Counted from the stretch's first letter, positions 10,078 to 20,254 are shown. The stretch is 28,602 nt of DNA from Asterionellopsis glacialis (GCA_014885115.2 WKLE02000780.1:5764-34365), one strand, 5' to 3'. Notes: a model not told the origin generated them from the sequence alone. Numbers and translations: made by a program.

Positions 10078-11364
10078 TTACAGAATCAAAGAGTTTTTGA
10101 CCTCTTCAAAACCATCGTCATTGTCACTGTTTTTTGGAATGTCTGCTACTTCATTAGGACGAATAAATTCCTCTTCATTTTCAATGAAATTTGATAAGTC
10201 ATCACCTATTTTGTCGAAAACATCACATTGGATCTGGTGAAGAGGGCTCTTCGCCAATGTGACTGTGCCACTTTGTTCGGGATCAACAAGAGCTGAAATG
10301 GTTGCTTGCACACGAAGTAGCACGTCGTCGACCGGTATCCAGGCTAATCTACACACAGATTTTTCACCTGCACCAATTTTTCTAGGGCCCTGCAACAAAA
10401 TGCCACCTGGCAATCTCAGGCTCCAAATACTAGCATCGCATTTTTGAGGGTTTTCGTGCCAGGCGTCATCTTTCTTTATCTCAGCAATTGTATCAGTTTC
10501 ATGCCCCATATATGTATCCCATGTGAAACTTTTCCCGCCCCATATTTTGTGCCAACGTTCTGAAGGAACTGGTCGGAAAAACACAGGATTTCCCTCTGAG
10601 GGAGGATCTTTCGCCTCTGTCTCTGAAGTTGGTGGGCTTGAACGGAGAGCTTCTCGACTGACAATAACTCGAAATATTTCAAAATCATCTGGTGGTGTAG
10701 CAGATGAAGGGTTGATATTGTCACTCCAATGTGGAGCATGCTGAAAAATAGCTCTAATTCTACCATCACCGTGACTTAAAACAAGTTCTGTTGACATCAC
10801 ACCTGATCTAAGAAAAGTTGGCCCATTTACCATTGAGACGGATACCAATCGTAATTTTCGCATGTTGTTTTTTGAATACACAGCAACCGGAAATGATTTG
10901 GTTTCAAAGGAAGTTTTTGTCCTCATCCAAGTTTGACAATCTGCCCTTGATGCTCCAACTGTGATCAAATGCGTTTGCTGAATACTATCATCGGATTGAT
11001 TTAAATCATAATCAATACTGAAGAACCGACACACAGAAGAATATTTTATATGAGATTCAATTATAAACACATGCCGGTTATGAAAGACCCGGAGGCCTTA
11101 CCTTGCAACGGTCTCGTCAACAATATCACCATCAACGCTGTAGGAAGACCACACACCTTTCCATGATCCTGGAGCATGGTGCATTTTAAATAGATCCCAT
11201 TCTACTGATGTCCCTTCTTTTGAGGAGGAGGTTTCGAATAGACAGGAAGAAGAATAAACTTGATTCAGAGACGGCGACGGCGAAAAACATCGCACCGACA
11301 AAATCATAGTCGATGTAATTATAAGAAATTTCGTTCCAAGAACCATTTGTTGGAATTTAATCAA
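10078..11364 (-). CDS. Plastid-type protein resembling DUF3598 (calycin-like fold)
   Basis: Exons 11364-11102 and 11017-10078 flank an intron 11101-11018 (donor GTAAGG, acceptor GTTCTTCAG); the split codon becomes AGT, giving DETVAS|IDYDL. The product is 400 residues. Residues 1-26 form a signal peptide, and Cys26 is followed by FSPSPS, which fits the diatom plastid signal. The mature part begins with EWDLFKMHHAPGSWKGVWSS and later has SMVNGPTFLRSGVMSTELVL and IRAIFQHAP, a pattern I associate with DUF3598-like proteins of algae and cyanobacteria; this family call is from memory and moderate. The C-terminal 40 residues are acidic. Its gene converges with the amine oxidase gene, 145 bp apart. 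Met7 is an alternative start that would keep the signal peptide. Confidence 0.75.
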
Positions 11365-11608
11365 TACCTAACGGAAGAATGGTGTGTCGGTGCAGTTAAT
11401 ATTCCAGAGAATGCAAGGATACAACCGAAATGCAAACTCAAACCGATGCGGGGCGATCGTCTTATCTTATTCTGGGTGTCGCTAAAAATTGATAATGGCC
11501 TGTCCTGTTGTCACCAAACAAGAAAAAATAAATAATATCCAGAAAATATTCCCGCCAAGTTGAAGAAGCCGATCCTTCGGTGACGATGGAGTAGTGGCAA
11601 CAAAAGCT

Positions 11609-11614
11609 AAAAAA
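11609..11614 (-). terminator. RNA polymerase III T-run terminator of tRNA-Phe copy 1
   Basis: On the minus strand a run of six T lies two bases after the discriminator base of the tRNA, as expected of a Pol III terminator. Confidence 0.75.
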
Positions 11615-11616
11615 CA

Positions 11617-11643
11617 TGCTTTGACTGTGAATCGAACACAGGG

Positions 11644-11684
<41 letters not shown>

Positions 11685-11689
11685 AAAGC
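11617..11689 (-). tRNA. trnF-GAA: tRNA-Phe (anticodon GAA), copy 1
   Basis: The 73-base minus-strand sequence folds as a full cloverleaf. The acceptor stem pairs GCTTTGA with TCAAAGC, the D stem pairs GCTC with GAGC, the anticodon stem pairs TCAGA with TCTGA around loop CTGAAGA (anticodon GAA), and the T stem pairs CTGTG with CACAG around TTCGATT. The discriminator base is A, and no CCA is encoded, as is usual in eukaryotic nuclei. An A box (TAGCTCAGTTGG) and a B box (GTTCGATTC) are present. There is no intron. It is identical base for base to the copy at 20187-20259. Confidence 0.97.
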
Positions 11690-12034
11690 TGGCTACCAAA
11701 GCTACACATCATTTACATAATTTATATCTTGAATTTGTTGTCTACATCTTCCCATACCAATTCCTATGTAGAAATGTCAAATTACAAAATGAATCAAGCA
11801 CACGTTACACATTAAGACATGGCTGGGTAACTTATTTTCCAGGCATTATTTTCTCTCACAATTTCAAATTATTTGACTACGAACACAGGAGTACTCATAG
11901 TCTCTAATAGCCGGTATTGAAGTCCATCAAATTTCTTTTTCCTTCAAGAAAATTTTTTATCACTTTTTCAAATCATATTCCATCATGAGGTCTCTGTAAT
12001 ATGTAATATTTACTGATTATGGTGAAGGTTACTC

Positions 12035-14086
12035 TCAACCTCTTTCTAGCTGCAACTCGCCAATGGTTTCACGCACATTTTCTGGAAGGTCGCTAATGAG
12101 AGGATGATCCATGGACTCTCGTGATATACCACGTAGATAATTAAAACCGAAATGCGCTTCTACGGTAGATTTTATTGTGGTGGGCGATGGGGATGCAGCC
12201 TCTACATCCTTCTCTGTTGTACTTGTGAGGAACGTATTGTCGGGTGGGATGTAGCGGGGACTAGCGACATGTACAATACTACCTTTGATTCCACTAAGGC
12301 GACGCGATGCACGTCCACGCAGATTTCGTTTAGGAGTAGCAACCTTAGATGCAATATTTGGTATGAAGTCTTCCTTGCAATCATCCGAGAGAGTCACGAA
12401 TCTATGGAAACGACGATTCCTTCCATCACGAATAAACGATTCAAGCCGTGGAGAGACCTCAATAGCAGAGTGTAAAAAGGCTTCGTCCACAACTTGAGGT
12501 GCACCAAATGTCCATACATGAAGACGCTTAATTGGGACCTCTGGGAAATTGATAACGATATCGAGAGCTAAAACTGTAGTGAGGCCTCCTCCTAGTGAAT
12601 GACCAGTGAGATGAACGGTACGACCAGCACTTAAAGCTGTTGTAACTAATTCTCGTAAAACTACCATAAGTTTTTCGCCGTGAGCACGACAGCCAGAGCC
12701 TTTACCACCGACCACATCATTTTTTGTCTGTTCATCCTGCGTGTTCTTGTCAGCATGTTTATCAGACTCGGTAGTGTTACTCCGTTTTCGTGCTTTTCTC
12801 TCTTTGCGTGGTCGGACTTGATTATCCATTGAACAATTACTATAACGACGATGCATACTGTACATTATCTTGGAATTCGTGGATTCTTCGTTAGTGCAGC
12901 TTTGACACAATCGAAGGACAGAACCTCGTTCAACACGAGAATAAGCATTGAGAAAACCTCTATGAATATTCCCTTGAATAGTTGCATTTTTCCCTGCGTG
13001 GAAAAGACCTGAATGTGCAGCTGGTTCAAAAGTTTGTACATTGGTTAAATGATCTGCAGGCGATTGAGTACCTGCAAATGCCAAGGCTAGTATGCCATCA
13101 CCAGATGATGAAACGAGTAAGTCTGTATCATGCCAACGAACGCGAGGTACCTTTGTAGTTTCATGCCAGTCTTGAAAGTAATATTCGAACTTGAAAAATT
13201 GACCTTCCTCTGTTTTGTTCTTTACCTCCTCACGGCACGGTGGTGGTGTTAAATTAGTCACGTTGTTAGCATGTGGTGCTGTTGAGGAATTGACACTTTG
13301 TTCCTTCCGACGTTGTTGTCGTCTTGGTTTCGTAGTCATGATTGCACCGGGCGATGTATTTGTAGGAATATTATCACATTTCTTACGTTGTCGGAAAAGT
13401 CTTACAAAGGATCGTTTCAATGAAACTATTCTTCGCTTGATACGGCAAAAAGCAAGTTTCATGCTTCGAATCAAATCAAACTTCCTATGCTTTTTTGCTA
13501 CATCATTCTGAAGTCTAAATCCTGCAACATCAATATGCATCGGCACTTTGTGGAATTCCCAGTACGCTAGTTGTGATAATACCATCATTCGATAAGCTGT
13601 ATTTGATTCCTTCCGTCGTATCAAACGTTGTATTCTTGACATGCGTGGTGCACTGTCAATACATTTTTGCTCTTTACCATTTTTTATTGTTCGTTTTCGT
13701 TTCGACTTTTGCGTATCATCGTCTTGAGGTACCTCTTTCCTGTTAGTGTCTTTGTCACTTCCGAGTCGTTGTCGTTGTTGTCCCTTTTTATGATTCTCGT
13801 CAGCATCTTGTACCATTTTCATGTCCCTTTTCCTCTGATCATTTGCCGATATTGTTGTTGTTGCTGTTGCTGAGAATCCACCATTCAGTGTAATCGTTGC
13901 TTCCATGGTGCGATTGTTTGTTGTCCGAGGAAACCGACCACCAGCGTGTACCTCATGATAGTGAAGATGACAACTAAATAACAAGAAAAAGGAGAGGTAT
14001 AAAAAGGAAGAAAAATTGGAATTTACAGTGGACCTCTTTCTGATAATGGCTGTTGGTAAGGATTCCGTCATGATTTGATCAATCAT
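12035..14086 (-). CDS. Class 3 lipase (Lipase_3 / alpha-beta hydrolase)
   Basis: A single-exon frame of 683 residues from the first ATG at 14086; Met6 (ATG at 14071) is an alternative start. A hydrophobic segment (residues about 24-39, FSSFLYLSFFLLFSC) suggests a signal peptide or anchor, so the enzyme is probably secretory. A long basic, disordered region follows. The catalytic part begins with LALAFAGTQSPADHLTNVQ, and the nucleophile serine sits in VHLTGHSLGGGLTT (12583-12603). HRFVTLSDDCKEDFIPN probably supplies the acid and AHFGFNYL near the C-terminus the histidine. Members hydrolyse triacylglycerols or polar lipids. A basic, Lys/Arg-rich insert (RPRKERKARKRSN) lies between these motifs and is unusual for the family. 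The 5' end and promoter are partly copied at 17097-17528. Confidence 0.88.
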   Translation of the reverse strand: MIDQIMTESLPTAIIRKRSTVNSNFSSFLYLSFFLLFSCHLHYHEVHAGGRFPRTTNNRTMEATITLNGGFSATATTTISANDQRKRDMKMVQDADENHKKGQQRQRLGSDKDTNRKEVPQDDDTQKSKRKRTIKNGKEQKCIDSAPRMSRIQRLIRRKESNTAYRMMVLSQLAYWEFHKVPMHIDVAGFRLQNDVAKKHRKFDLIRSMKLAFCRIKRRIVSLKRSFVRLFRQRKKCDNIPTNTSPGAIMTTKPRRQQRRKEQSVNSSTAPHANNVTNLTPPPCREEVKNKTEEGQFFKFEYYFQDWHETTKVPRVRWHDTDLLVSSSGDGILALAFAGTQSPADHLTNVQTFEPAAHSGLFHAGKNATIQGNIHRGFLNAYSRVERGSVLRLCQSCTNEESTNSKIMYSMHRRYSNCSMDNQVRPRKERKARKRSNTTESDKHADKNTQDEQTKNDVVGGKGSGCRAHGEKLMVVLRELVTTALSAGRTVHLTGHSLGGGLTTVLALDIVINFPEVPIKRLHVWTFGAPQVVDEAFLHSAIEVSPRLESFIRDGRNRRFHRFVTLSDDCKEDFIPNIASKVATPKRNLRGRASRRLSGIKGSIVHVASPRYIPPDNTFLTSTTEKDVEAASPSPTTIKSTVEAHFGFNYLRGISRESMDHPLISDLPENVRETIGELQLERG

Positions 14087-14425
14087 CTGGTCCAATCATA
14101 ACCTGCTTTTGCGAGTTGTTATTGTTGTTTTCGCGACCTAACGGTGGTGTGGACATGCAAAAAGAGAAGAGAATAAAAGGAAAAAGTACAGTACTGTCGT
14201 TTGAAAAAAATAATGACATTTTGGTGTAGTACTGGGACGTTGTTGAACAAGAAATTATCCAAAATCCACTCCCGACAAAATGCCATGTATCCATACCGTA
14301 CTTTTTTGGCTACTGCATCATGCTGTAAGTGAAATTAATGCTAACTCGAATAATGATTTTGTTCCAGGGTTCATTGTAGCCATCGTAACGGTACACTTTA
14401 CTGGGTACCTTGTACCTGATATTTC
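13815..14425. repeat. Segmental duplication, source copy (lipase 5' end and promoter)
   Basis: Positions 13815-13845 and 14045-14425 match 17097-17128 and 17131-17528 in direct orientation, at roughly nine identities in ten by eye. The intervening 199 bases (13846-14044, lipase N-terminal coding sequence) are missing from the second copy. The segment covers the lipase start codon and much of the divergent promoter shared with the J-domain gene. Confidence 0.85.
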
Positions 14426-14706
14426 GCTCACGAAAACAGCAAACATTGCGCCAGCGACATTCAATGTGCAATCGACACACGACGCGTGTTAATTTCGATT
14501 CCAGTCGCGATCAGTGGTTGTCCATCTACTGATAACGGCATGAAAACTGAACACCGGAGGCTCGGGGACAAGACGCTTGATGGATGAGACAGGCAGTGTG
14601 AGAAAGGAACGAATTTGCAACAAGTGAAGAAAAGCCTAGTTTTATTCAGATACAAAGAGAAATACAAGAAGTTAAAGAGACACAGCACACGAAACAACAA
14701 AACATC
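14087..14706. promoter_or_regulatory. Divergent promoter region, lipase / DNAJC17-like gene
   Basis: These 620 bases separate two divergent genes. The left two thirds are the duplicated segment. A GTAC-rich stretch (GGTACACTTTACTGGGTACC and TTGTACCTGA) lies at 14390-14420. No other gene is seen; short frames on either strand look like chance. Confidence 0.5.
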
Positions 14707-15942
14707 ATGTCTAAAACATCAAGTCACAATGTTCCCATGTTTGAGCAAAAAAATGATGATGGTACAACAGCTGTAGTAGATCCGTATGATTTTATGGGTG
14801 TTACAATGGATACATCTGATTCAGATATATCTAAGGCATATCGTAAATTAGCCTTAAAGTTACATCCAGATAAACAGCAAAGTAAATCTGCTGTGGAAAA
14901 GGAACGGATTGCGAAATTATTTCATGATGTCAAGGAAGCCCGTGCGTTTTTATTGGAACCTGAACACGCCGAAAGCCGGCGTAGGTACAAATTAAAGCGC
15001 GCCTCTGAAAAATTACGTCAACAACAAGATGCACAACGTGAACGTACCATGTCGGACCGTAGAAAACGGATGAAAGAACAATTAGAACAAAAAGAACAGG
15101 GGGCTATGAAGAAGAAACAACGCGTGAGTCGTGTTCCTGGTTCATCAACCAATGAGCCACAAAAAGAAGACTTAGTTGATCAATTACGTAAGGAAGGATC
15201 GCAAGCAAGAGAAAATCTTGCCTTACGTAAGGCACGGCAAGAACATAAAAAAGAAAAACAAAAACAAAAAGTACACAAAGCAACATTGGAAGATCGACAA
15301 GTACGTTTGAAATGGAGTCGTAGTCGTTTGGCGATAAGTCCTACAGAACATTCCATAGCAGATTTATTTTCGAAACAATTTGGGTTGGTAGAAGATGTAG
15401 AATTTATTGGTTCCAAGGGTAATATGGCGCTTGTGACATTTCAACATCCATCGAGTTGTACACCCTGTGTAGACGCATATTTACATAGCGAAGAAATGAG
15501 AGCATCCTACATTGGTAAACGCAAAGAAAGAGAACAAGCGAAGGACGAAAAGCAAGCATCTTTATCACAAAGAAATATACAAGGTAGGAGTAATAGCAGT
15601 GTTAGGCACCAACAACTAGAAAAGGAAACGTTAAACGAACGTAAAGTTCGTCAAGCTGCAGAAAGACAAGCATTACTACGACAAATGGACATGGAAGACA
15701 AAGGCATTGCTCCTACTATACCTGCTACCAATAGCAATGAAGAATTATCTGCCACAGCGGCAGCGGCAGCCATACGGACAGCTAGAAAAACAACAGCAGA
15801 TTTTCCTCCACCATTTCCAACATTGAAAGAAAAAGAAAATAGTCACCTCTCCTTGTTTCAACTTCTTGAAAAATTTGAAAGATCGATTTTACAAAGTATT
15901 GTGAGGACAACTGTTCTACAAACCCATCAACTAAATACTTAG
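14707..15942 (+). CDS. DNAJC17: DNAJC17-like J-domain protein with RRM-like segment
   Basis: A single-exon frame of 411 residues. The J domain covers residues about 25-95, starting DPYDFMGV and carrying the HPD tripeptide at residues 53-55 (LKLHPDKQ) that stimulates Hsp70 ATPase. A long Lys/Glu/Gln-rich helix follows. Residues about 200-260 (LKWSRSRLAISPTEHSIADL then EFIGSKGNMALVTFQHP) look like a degenerate RNA recognition motif. The later segment VRQAAERQALLRQMDMED closely resembles the end of animal DNAJC17. That family works with the spliceosome and is nuclear. The order J domain, coiled helix, RRM and the RQAAERQ block support the call over a generic DnaJ. It is divergent from the lipase gene. 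Confidence 0.85.
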   Translation: MSKTSSHNVPMFEQKNDDGTTAVVDPYDFMGVTMDTSDSDISKAYRKLALKLHPDKQQSKSAVEKERIAKLFHDVKEARAFLLEPEHAESRRRYKLKRASEKLRQQQDAQRERTMSDRRKRMKEQLEQKEQGAMKKKQRVSRVPGSSTNEPQKEDLVDQLRKEGSQARENLALRKARQEHKKEKQKQKVHKATLEDRQVRLKWSRSRLAISPTEHSIADLFSKQFGLVEDVEFIGSKGNMALVTFQHPSSCTPCVDAYLHSEEMRASYIGKRKEREQAKDEKQASLSQRNIQGRSNSSVRHQQLEKETLNERKVRQAAERQALLRQMDMEDKGIAPTIPATNSNEELSATAAAAAIRTARKTTADFPPPFPTLKEKENSHLSLFQLLEKFERSILQSIVRTTVLQTHQLNT

Positions 15943-16054
15943 TTTTAAATCTATTATAATTATTAAAAGATAAATACCTAATGGGTCTGGGCAGGTTTGA
16001 TGTATCTCTGCCAATTGTATTGGCAAACCATCTTCTACGGTTGGTTTCATCCTA

Positions 16055-16363
16055 CCAAGGACCATTGTAATGGACTTTCATCAAAGATGCACTGCCATTG
16101 CTTGCCTTGATTATAAAAGATCATTGCTTCATTTTAGAATTTCCCTCTTTTAAGCCTCTTAGTGTCATAGACTGTATTTGTAGTTTTCATGACAGCTTTA
16201 GGCTTTACAACATTGCCAATATAGTCTGTAAGCCATCAGGCTCAATGAACTAAATGTAGGAGGGGTTAAACCAGTTTGCCTCATCATTGTTAGCAATTTC
16301 AATATGATCATTTGCCATAGAAAACATTGTTGGAGAGGTCAATCCTGACACTTTTTCTGCAGA
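16055..16363 (-). pseudogene. HSP70 N-terminal pseudogene fragment
   Basis: The minus strand reads as a decayed start of an HSP70 ATPase domain. Reading downward from 16363, it shows SAEKVSG then a damaged version of the first phosphate loop, ANDHIEIANNDEANW followed by NPSYI, a stop and FIEPDGLQTI, which correspond to the HSP70 blocks around VEIIAND, TPSYVAF and the residues after it. After a +/-1 shift it continues GNVVKPKAVMKTTNTVYDTKRL, matching the HSP70 block NPTNTVFDAKRLIG. A weaker stretch, ASNGSASLMKVHYNG, follows. In-frame stops, at least one frameshift and loss of the start show that it is dead. No remainder of the gene is seen downstream, so only about the first 110 codons were copied or survive. 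Confidence 0.75.
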
Positions 16364-17096
16364 TTTCCTTAGTAGAAGTACAATCCTAATCCTTCTTGCT
16401 GTTAGCATTTGTACAATGTGATAATATGGCTTGAATGAAAGGTAGTAGTAAGATTTGTTCTTTGGTGTATGCTTGTCTTCTTTATGCACAATCACAAATT
16501 AAATTAAATTGCAAATTACACATTGTGCTATTTTAACTTCTTTTCAGTGTTTACCAGGTATGATGTCAAACAGGATGGATATACTGCACTACACCATAAC
16601 ACAGTCCAGAACTCAAAACTTGAATTCACTAAAAAAAGAGTGAAAGAGGATGGTTTTTAAGAAAAGCAAGGAGTGACATTGTCATGGAACTGTATAATAT
16701 AGTTAGCCACTCCCCATCTTGATTGTAAAAAACTCTTACTATTTGCATAATAGTTTGGTGTGAAACGGTATATTATCTTACTTGTGAAGGGGGGTCTATT
16801 CAAAGGTGGGTGTCAAAATCTTCTTTTGTGTCCCAAACCCATTGGGAACCTTCTTGCCTTTTAGTGCTGATTGTATGTAACTAGGGTCCTACTGTCTGTT
16901 TGTAAAGTGTTGAGAATTTTTCAGGAATCCATTTTCAATGCAGGCATCTATATACTAATTGAAAGCTCTTGACCTCTATATTTTCTGTTTATTATCCCCT
17001 ACCAATGGCCAGTTCCAGCATAGAACTTGAATGTGTATCGATTCAAAGCTACTTAGCATACAATAAAAGGAGTAACAAACCATTACAAAAGGTAAA
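16364..17096. other. Gene-free AT-rich stretch upstream of the HSP70 relic
   Basis: No gene or RNA is recognised in these 733 bases. The minus-strand frame of the HSP70 relic stays open up to about 16495 (KEDKHTPKNKSYYYLSF) without known similarity. TAGGGTCCTA at 16882-16891 is a member of the recurring intergenic motif family. The remainder may be old degraded sequence from the same insertion as the relic. Confidence 0.4.
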
Positions 17097-17528
17097 ATTT
17101 TCATGTCCTATTTTCCTCTGATCATTTGTCAATGGCTGTTGGTAAGGATTCCGTCATGATTTGATAAATCATCTGGCCCAAAAATAACCCGCTTTGGCGA
17201 GCTGTTATTGTTGTTTTCGCGACCTAAAGGTGGTGTTGACATGCAAAAAGAGATGAAAAGAAAAGGAAAAAGTACAGTACTGTCGTTTGAAAAAAATAAT
17301 GATATTTTGGTGTAGTGTGGCGTTGTTGAACAAAAAAATTATCCAAAATCCACTCCCAACAAAATGATGCTACCGTATTTTTTTGGCTCCTGCGGCATCA
17401 TGCTGTACAGGAAGTGGAAACTAATGCTAACTCGAATAATGATTTTGTTCAGGCTTCATTGTAGGGTACAGTACCTGGTAGAGCCATCGTACCTGTACCT
17501 GTACCAGGTACACTTTACCTCATATTTC
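17097..17528. repeat. Segmental duplication, partial copy of lipase 5' end and promoter
   Basis: Direct-orientation copy of 13815-13845 plus 14045-14425, lacking the 199 bases between them. Matching blocks include AATGGCTGTTGGTAAGGATT, the tract around AAAAAGTACAGTACTGTCGT, ATCCAAAATCCACTCCC and CTAACTCGAATAATGATTTT. Where the source copy has a short GTAC-containing stretch, this copy carries a clearly longer GTAC-palindrome array. It lies 630 bp upstream of the first BAR-domain gene. Confidence 0.85.
17122..17172 (-). pseudogene. Truncated lipase start in the duplicated copy
   Basis: The copy keeps the lipase start: ATG at 17172 reads MIYQIMTESLPTAIDK and then stops at 17124-17122. The first 14 residues parallel the functional gene (MIDQIMTESLPTAI), after which the 199 bp deletion joins a different frame. 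It is a dead fragment of 16 codons, useful mainly as proof of where the duplicated DNA came from. Confidence 0.75.
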
Positions 17529-17773
17529 TGTGTACCTGGTAGCCACTGTACGAGCTCGTACCCCTGTACCAGGTAGTTGAAAACCAGTACAAACTGATAC
17601 CAATAAATAATGTTCTCGTTGTCCACTCAACGGTTTCATTTTTAGAGATCGAACCGAACCTCCGCCTTACTCAGCAGCAAACAAGATCAACTCCACTACT
17701 CAGCATTTTTTGTTAAGAATTTCTACCAGGTACTGTACCAGGTACCCTGGTAGACTAGACTCTACCAGGTACG
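17464..17773. repeat. GTAC-palindrome arrays
   Basis: Two dense arrays, 17464-17575 and 17723-17773, are built from variants of GTACCTGGTA, TACCTGTACCTGTACCAGG, CCTGTACCAGGTAG and CTGTACCAGGTACCCTGG. The exact palindrome form GTACC-W-GGTAC is frequent. Between them lie about 150 bp of ordinary sequence without a gene. Part of the first array interrupts the duplicated lipase promoter, so it grew after, or in, the duplicate. Confidence 0.75.
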
Positions 17774-18157
17774 TAGCATTAATAACGAGTTGAAGAAAAC
17801 GGTAGATTTTTAGTTCATGGCGAAAAGATTCTACGTATTACCAAGTATAGAGGCTACATGTATGTAAAAATGAATGGAAAAGATCCGCGGAGCAGATATC
17901 GTGGCAAACAAAGCAGTAATAAACAACGCGGGGGTCACTTCGGAAACTCTTGTCCCTTGTTGGAACTTTGGCTTCGTGCTTCTCCGACCTAAAAACGACC
18001 ATCAGCACAGATCATCCTGGCCAGTGTGTGTTTTGAATAGTTCACTCTACTGTACACTTTCAGACTTGCTGTTGCAGCAAGAAAACACCATCCGATTACA
18101 GTGCAAAGGCTTGCTCTCCTTTTAATTTTAAAATAGTAAGAAAAGGAGGAAGAAAAG

Positions 18158-19906
18158 ATGGTGAAGACTCGTGTTGGTATTAGGTTAAAAGAGTCTATTG
18201 TTGGTTCAAGTAAATCTTCGAATCGCAGTGGAGATTTGGATGCTTTAGTAGAACGCTACAAACTTTTAAGATCAAAGCTCAAAACTTTGATTCATGCTTT
18301 ACGAACTAAACATGCTGCCATGGCTCATCTTGTCAAAGCTAATGAAGAGGTACGTGAGAATTACTGTCTGCTATTCTTATTGTTGCGTGCATGCAACTTC
18401 TTTGAATTTCCTTTTTATTCTTTCCCCAACAGCCGTTGTTTCGCTCATGTTCTAAATTTGTACCAAATACTTTTTCCACTTGTCCATAATAAAAAATAGG
18501 TTGCAAATCAAATTTCAATTTTAGCAGAACATTCTCCATTGAATGATTGTGCCTCGTTATTACCATCTAGTGAATCATCTCCAGGATCTGTTGTTTCGTA
18601 TCGATCTGTTCATGCTGATTTGGCAAGAAGGACTGATGCCTACTCAAGCAAATACAATCAATTTATTGTTGAATATGCCATGGAATGGGATAAAGTAATC
18701 GATGCTCGTGTATCGACAGGGTTAAAGGAAGCTGAACGACTCCGACGCGATCTTTCTCACTATCAAGGAAAGGTTGAATCATTACGTGCAAGTACGAATC
18801 AAACTTTGTCAAAAGGGAAACAAGTAAAAGCTGACACAGCAGAAAAGTTAGGTCGTAATGAAGAGAAATTGGTCAAAGCAAAGGAAGAATACAATAAGTT
18901 TGCGACGGATATGTGTATTCTCATTGAAGAAGTTACAGAGCGTTCATGGAAGGATTTGCATCCGATGCTTGTGAAAATCTGTCAATTCGATTCAACCATG
19001 AGTGCTGATGAAGCCAAACAGTTATCAACTCTAAGTCTAGTGGTAGAGCAATTGAAGGAGGTAGCTGAAAAACATGGAGGTCTGACACCACAGGGTCGCA
19101 TCAAGGATCTTGCGGAGAAACAACCTCAGCTTTTGCATTCAGGAGGAGCTAGATCATCCAATATGATAGAGAACGGAGAGTATAATCCGTCGGCTCCTAT
19201 GGGGGGTGATGCATACACAGCAAACATGTATGATGATCAGGCAAGACCACCGGGAACCGTCGGAGCGCAGGGTATGGGTGGGTATCCCGTAAAAGTTGCA
19301 AACAATGAGCATTTTAGTCGGGCATCGTCGTTTGCATCCAATGACAGCGGCAGTGCCGCTGCAGACCGTAACAAATCACCACCGTCCACAGCTGAAATGC
19401 TCGCCATGTCGGCTCACGCTGCACCTCCTCCTTCTTGGGATCAAGTCAATGAAGCAACCAGCAATTTGTCTATTTCTAATAATCGTGGTCGAACATTAAG
19501 TGGAGGCTCGGGTTCGGCACTCCCTCCTCGTGCTCCTGGGTCTGGAAATAATGTACAACCGGATTGGAGTAAACCCAATAATTTCTCAAGTGGAGCATCC
19601 ATTGGAAGTACCGGATCTGCATCCTACGGCGTCGCACCACCTCCTGCAGCAGCACCTCCGCCACCTCCACCCGCAGCATCCAATACACCTGGTGGTCTTT
19701 CGATGTATTCAACTATACCCGTTGCTACAGCTGTCCCTACATCATCGGCCCCAGATCCACCAAGCTATGGAGGAGGAGGATATGCATATGGCGCTGATCC
19801 ACCTGCACACCCTTGGTCTAGTGGCAATAGTGGTGCTAGACCTCCTGTTTCTGGAAATACGAACCCATTCGGTTCAAGTAAGTCAACAAATCCGTTTGAT
19901 GCATAA
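18158..19906 (+). CDS. BAR-domain protein with Pro-rich NPF tail
   Basis: Exons 18158-18349 and 18500-19906 flank an intron 18350-18499 (GTACGT...AATAG), phase 0; the product is 532 residues. Residues about 25-240 form a BAR domain: RYKLLRSKLKTLIHAL, then QFIVEYAMEWDKVIDARVS, LSHYQGKVESLR and EKLGRNEEKLVKAK. BAR dimers sense or bend membranes. The second half is disordered, with a PPPAAAPPPPPP run, and ends NTNPFGSSKSTNPFDA; the two NPF tripeptides (519-521 and 528-530) are classic ligands of EH domains. This points to a role in endocytosis or endosomal traffic, by inference. It is paralogous to the gene at 23236, which shares the intron position. Confidence 0.85.
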
Positions 19907-20178
19907 TACTGTAAGGGCGGAAGGTAGCATTTTAAAAAAATAGTGATTCTATCATATTGAGTAACTTTATCAAAAATTCAAAAATATTGCATAACAGAAA
20001 CACAAAAAGATAGACCTCGAGGATTTTACGGTTCAGATTCAGTGCTTTGCAAAGGTACCATCTCAAAACATATCACCCCCAAGAAAAATAATGCACATTT
20101 GCCTCTGTAGCAAAATCTGCTAGAGTTGATGAAAAACGAATTTTTTGATTTCCTGATACTTTGCCGCGCCTGCGAGCC

Positions 20179-20183
20179 AAAAA
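20179..20183 (-). terminator. RNA polymerase III T-run terminator of tRNA-Phe copy 2
   Basis: Five T bases on the minus strand follow the discriminator base of the tRNA by three bases. Confidence 0.7.
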
Positions 20184-20186
20184 GTA

Positions 20187-20213
20187 TGCTTTGACTGTGA
20201 ATCGAACACAGGG

Positions 20214-20254
<41 letters not shown>

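Larger units (their letters stand above)
11365..12034. other. Intergenic region holding tRNA-Phe copy 1
   Basis: Apart from the tRNA and its terminator no gene is seen in these 670 bases. The part from 11365 to 11608 should carry the promoter of the plastid-type gene on the minus strand. The part from 11690 to 12034 is AT-rich and covers the 3' flank of the lipase gene. Confidence 0.5.

Noticed and set aside
13846..14044. The 199 bp missing from the lipase copy as a spliced intron (retrocopy sign)
   Set aside because: The segment does not start with GT and end with AG on the lipase strand, it is coding in the intact gene, and the copy includes promoter DNA.
17874..18125. Plus-strand frame of 83 codons just before the first BAR gene
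   Set aside because: No recognisable protein; it is in the probable promoter or leader of the BAR gene, and no splice joins it to the BAR start.
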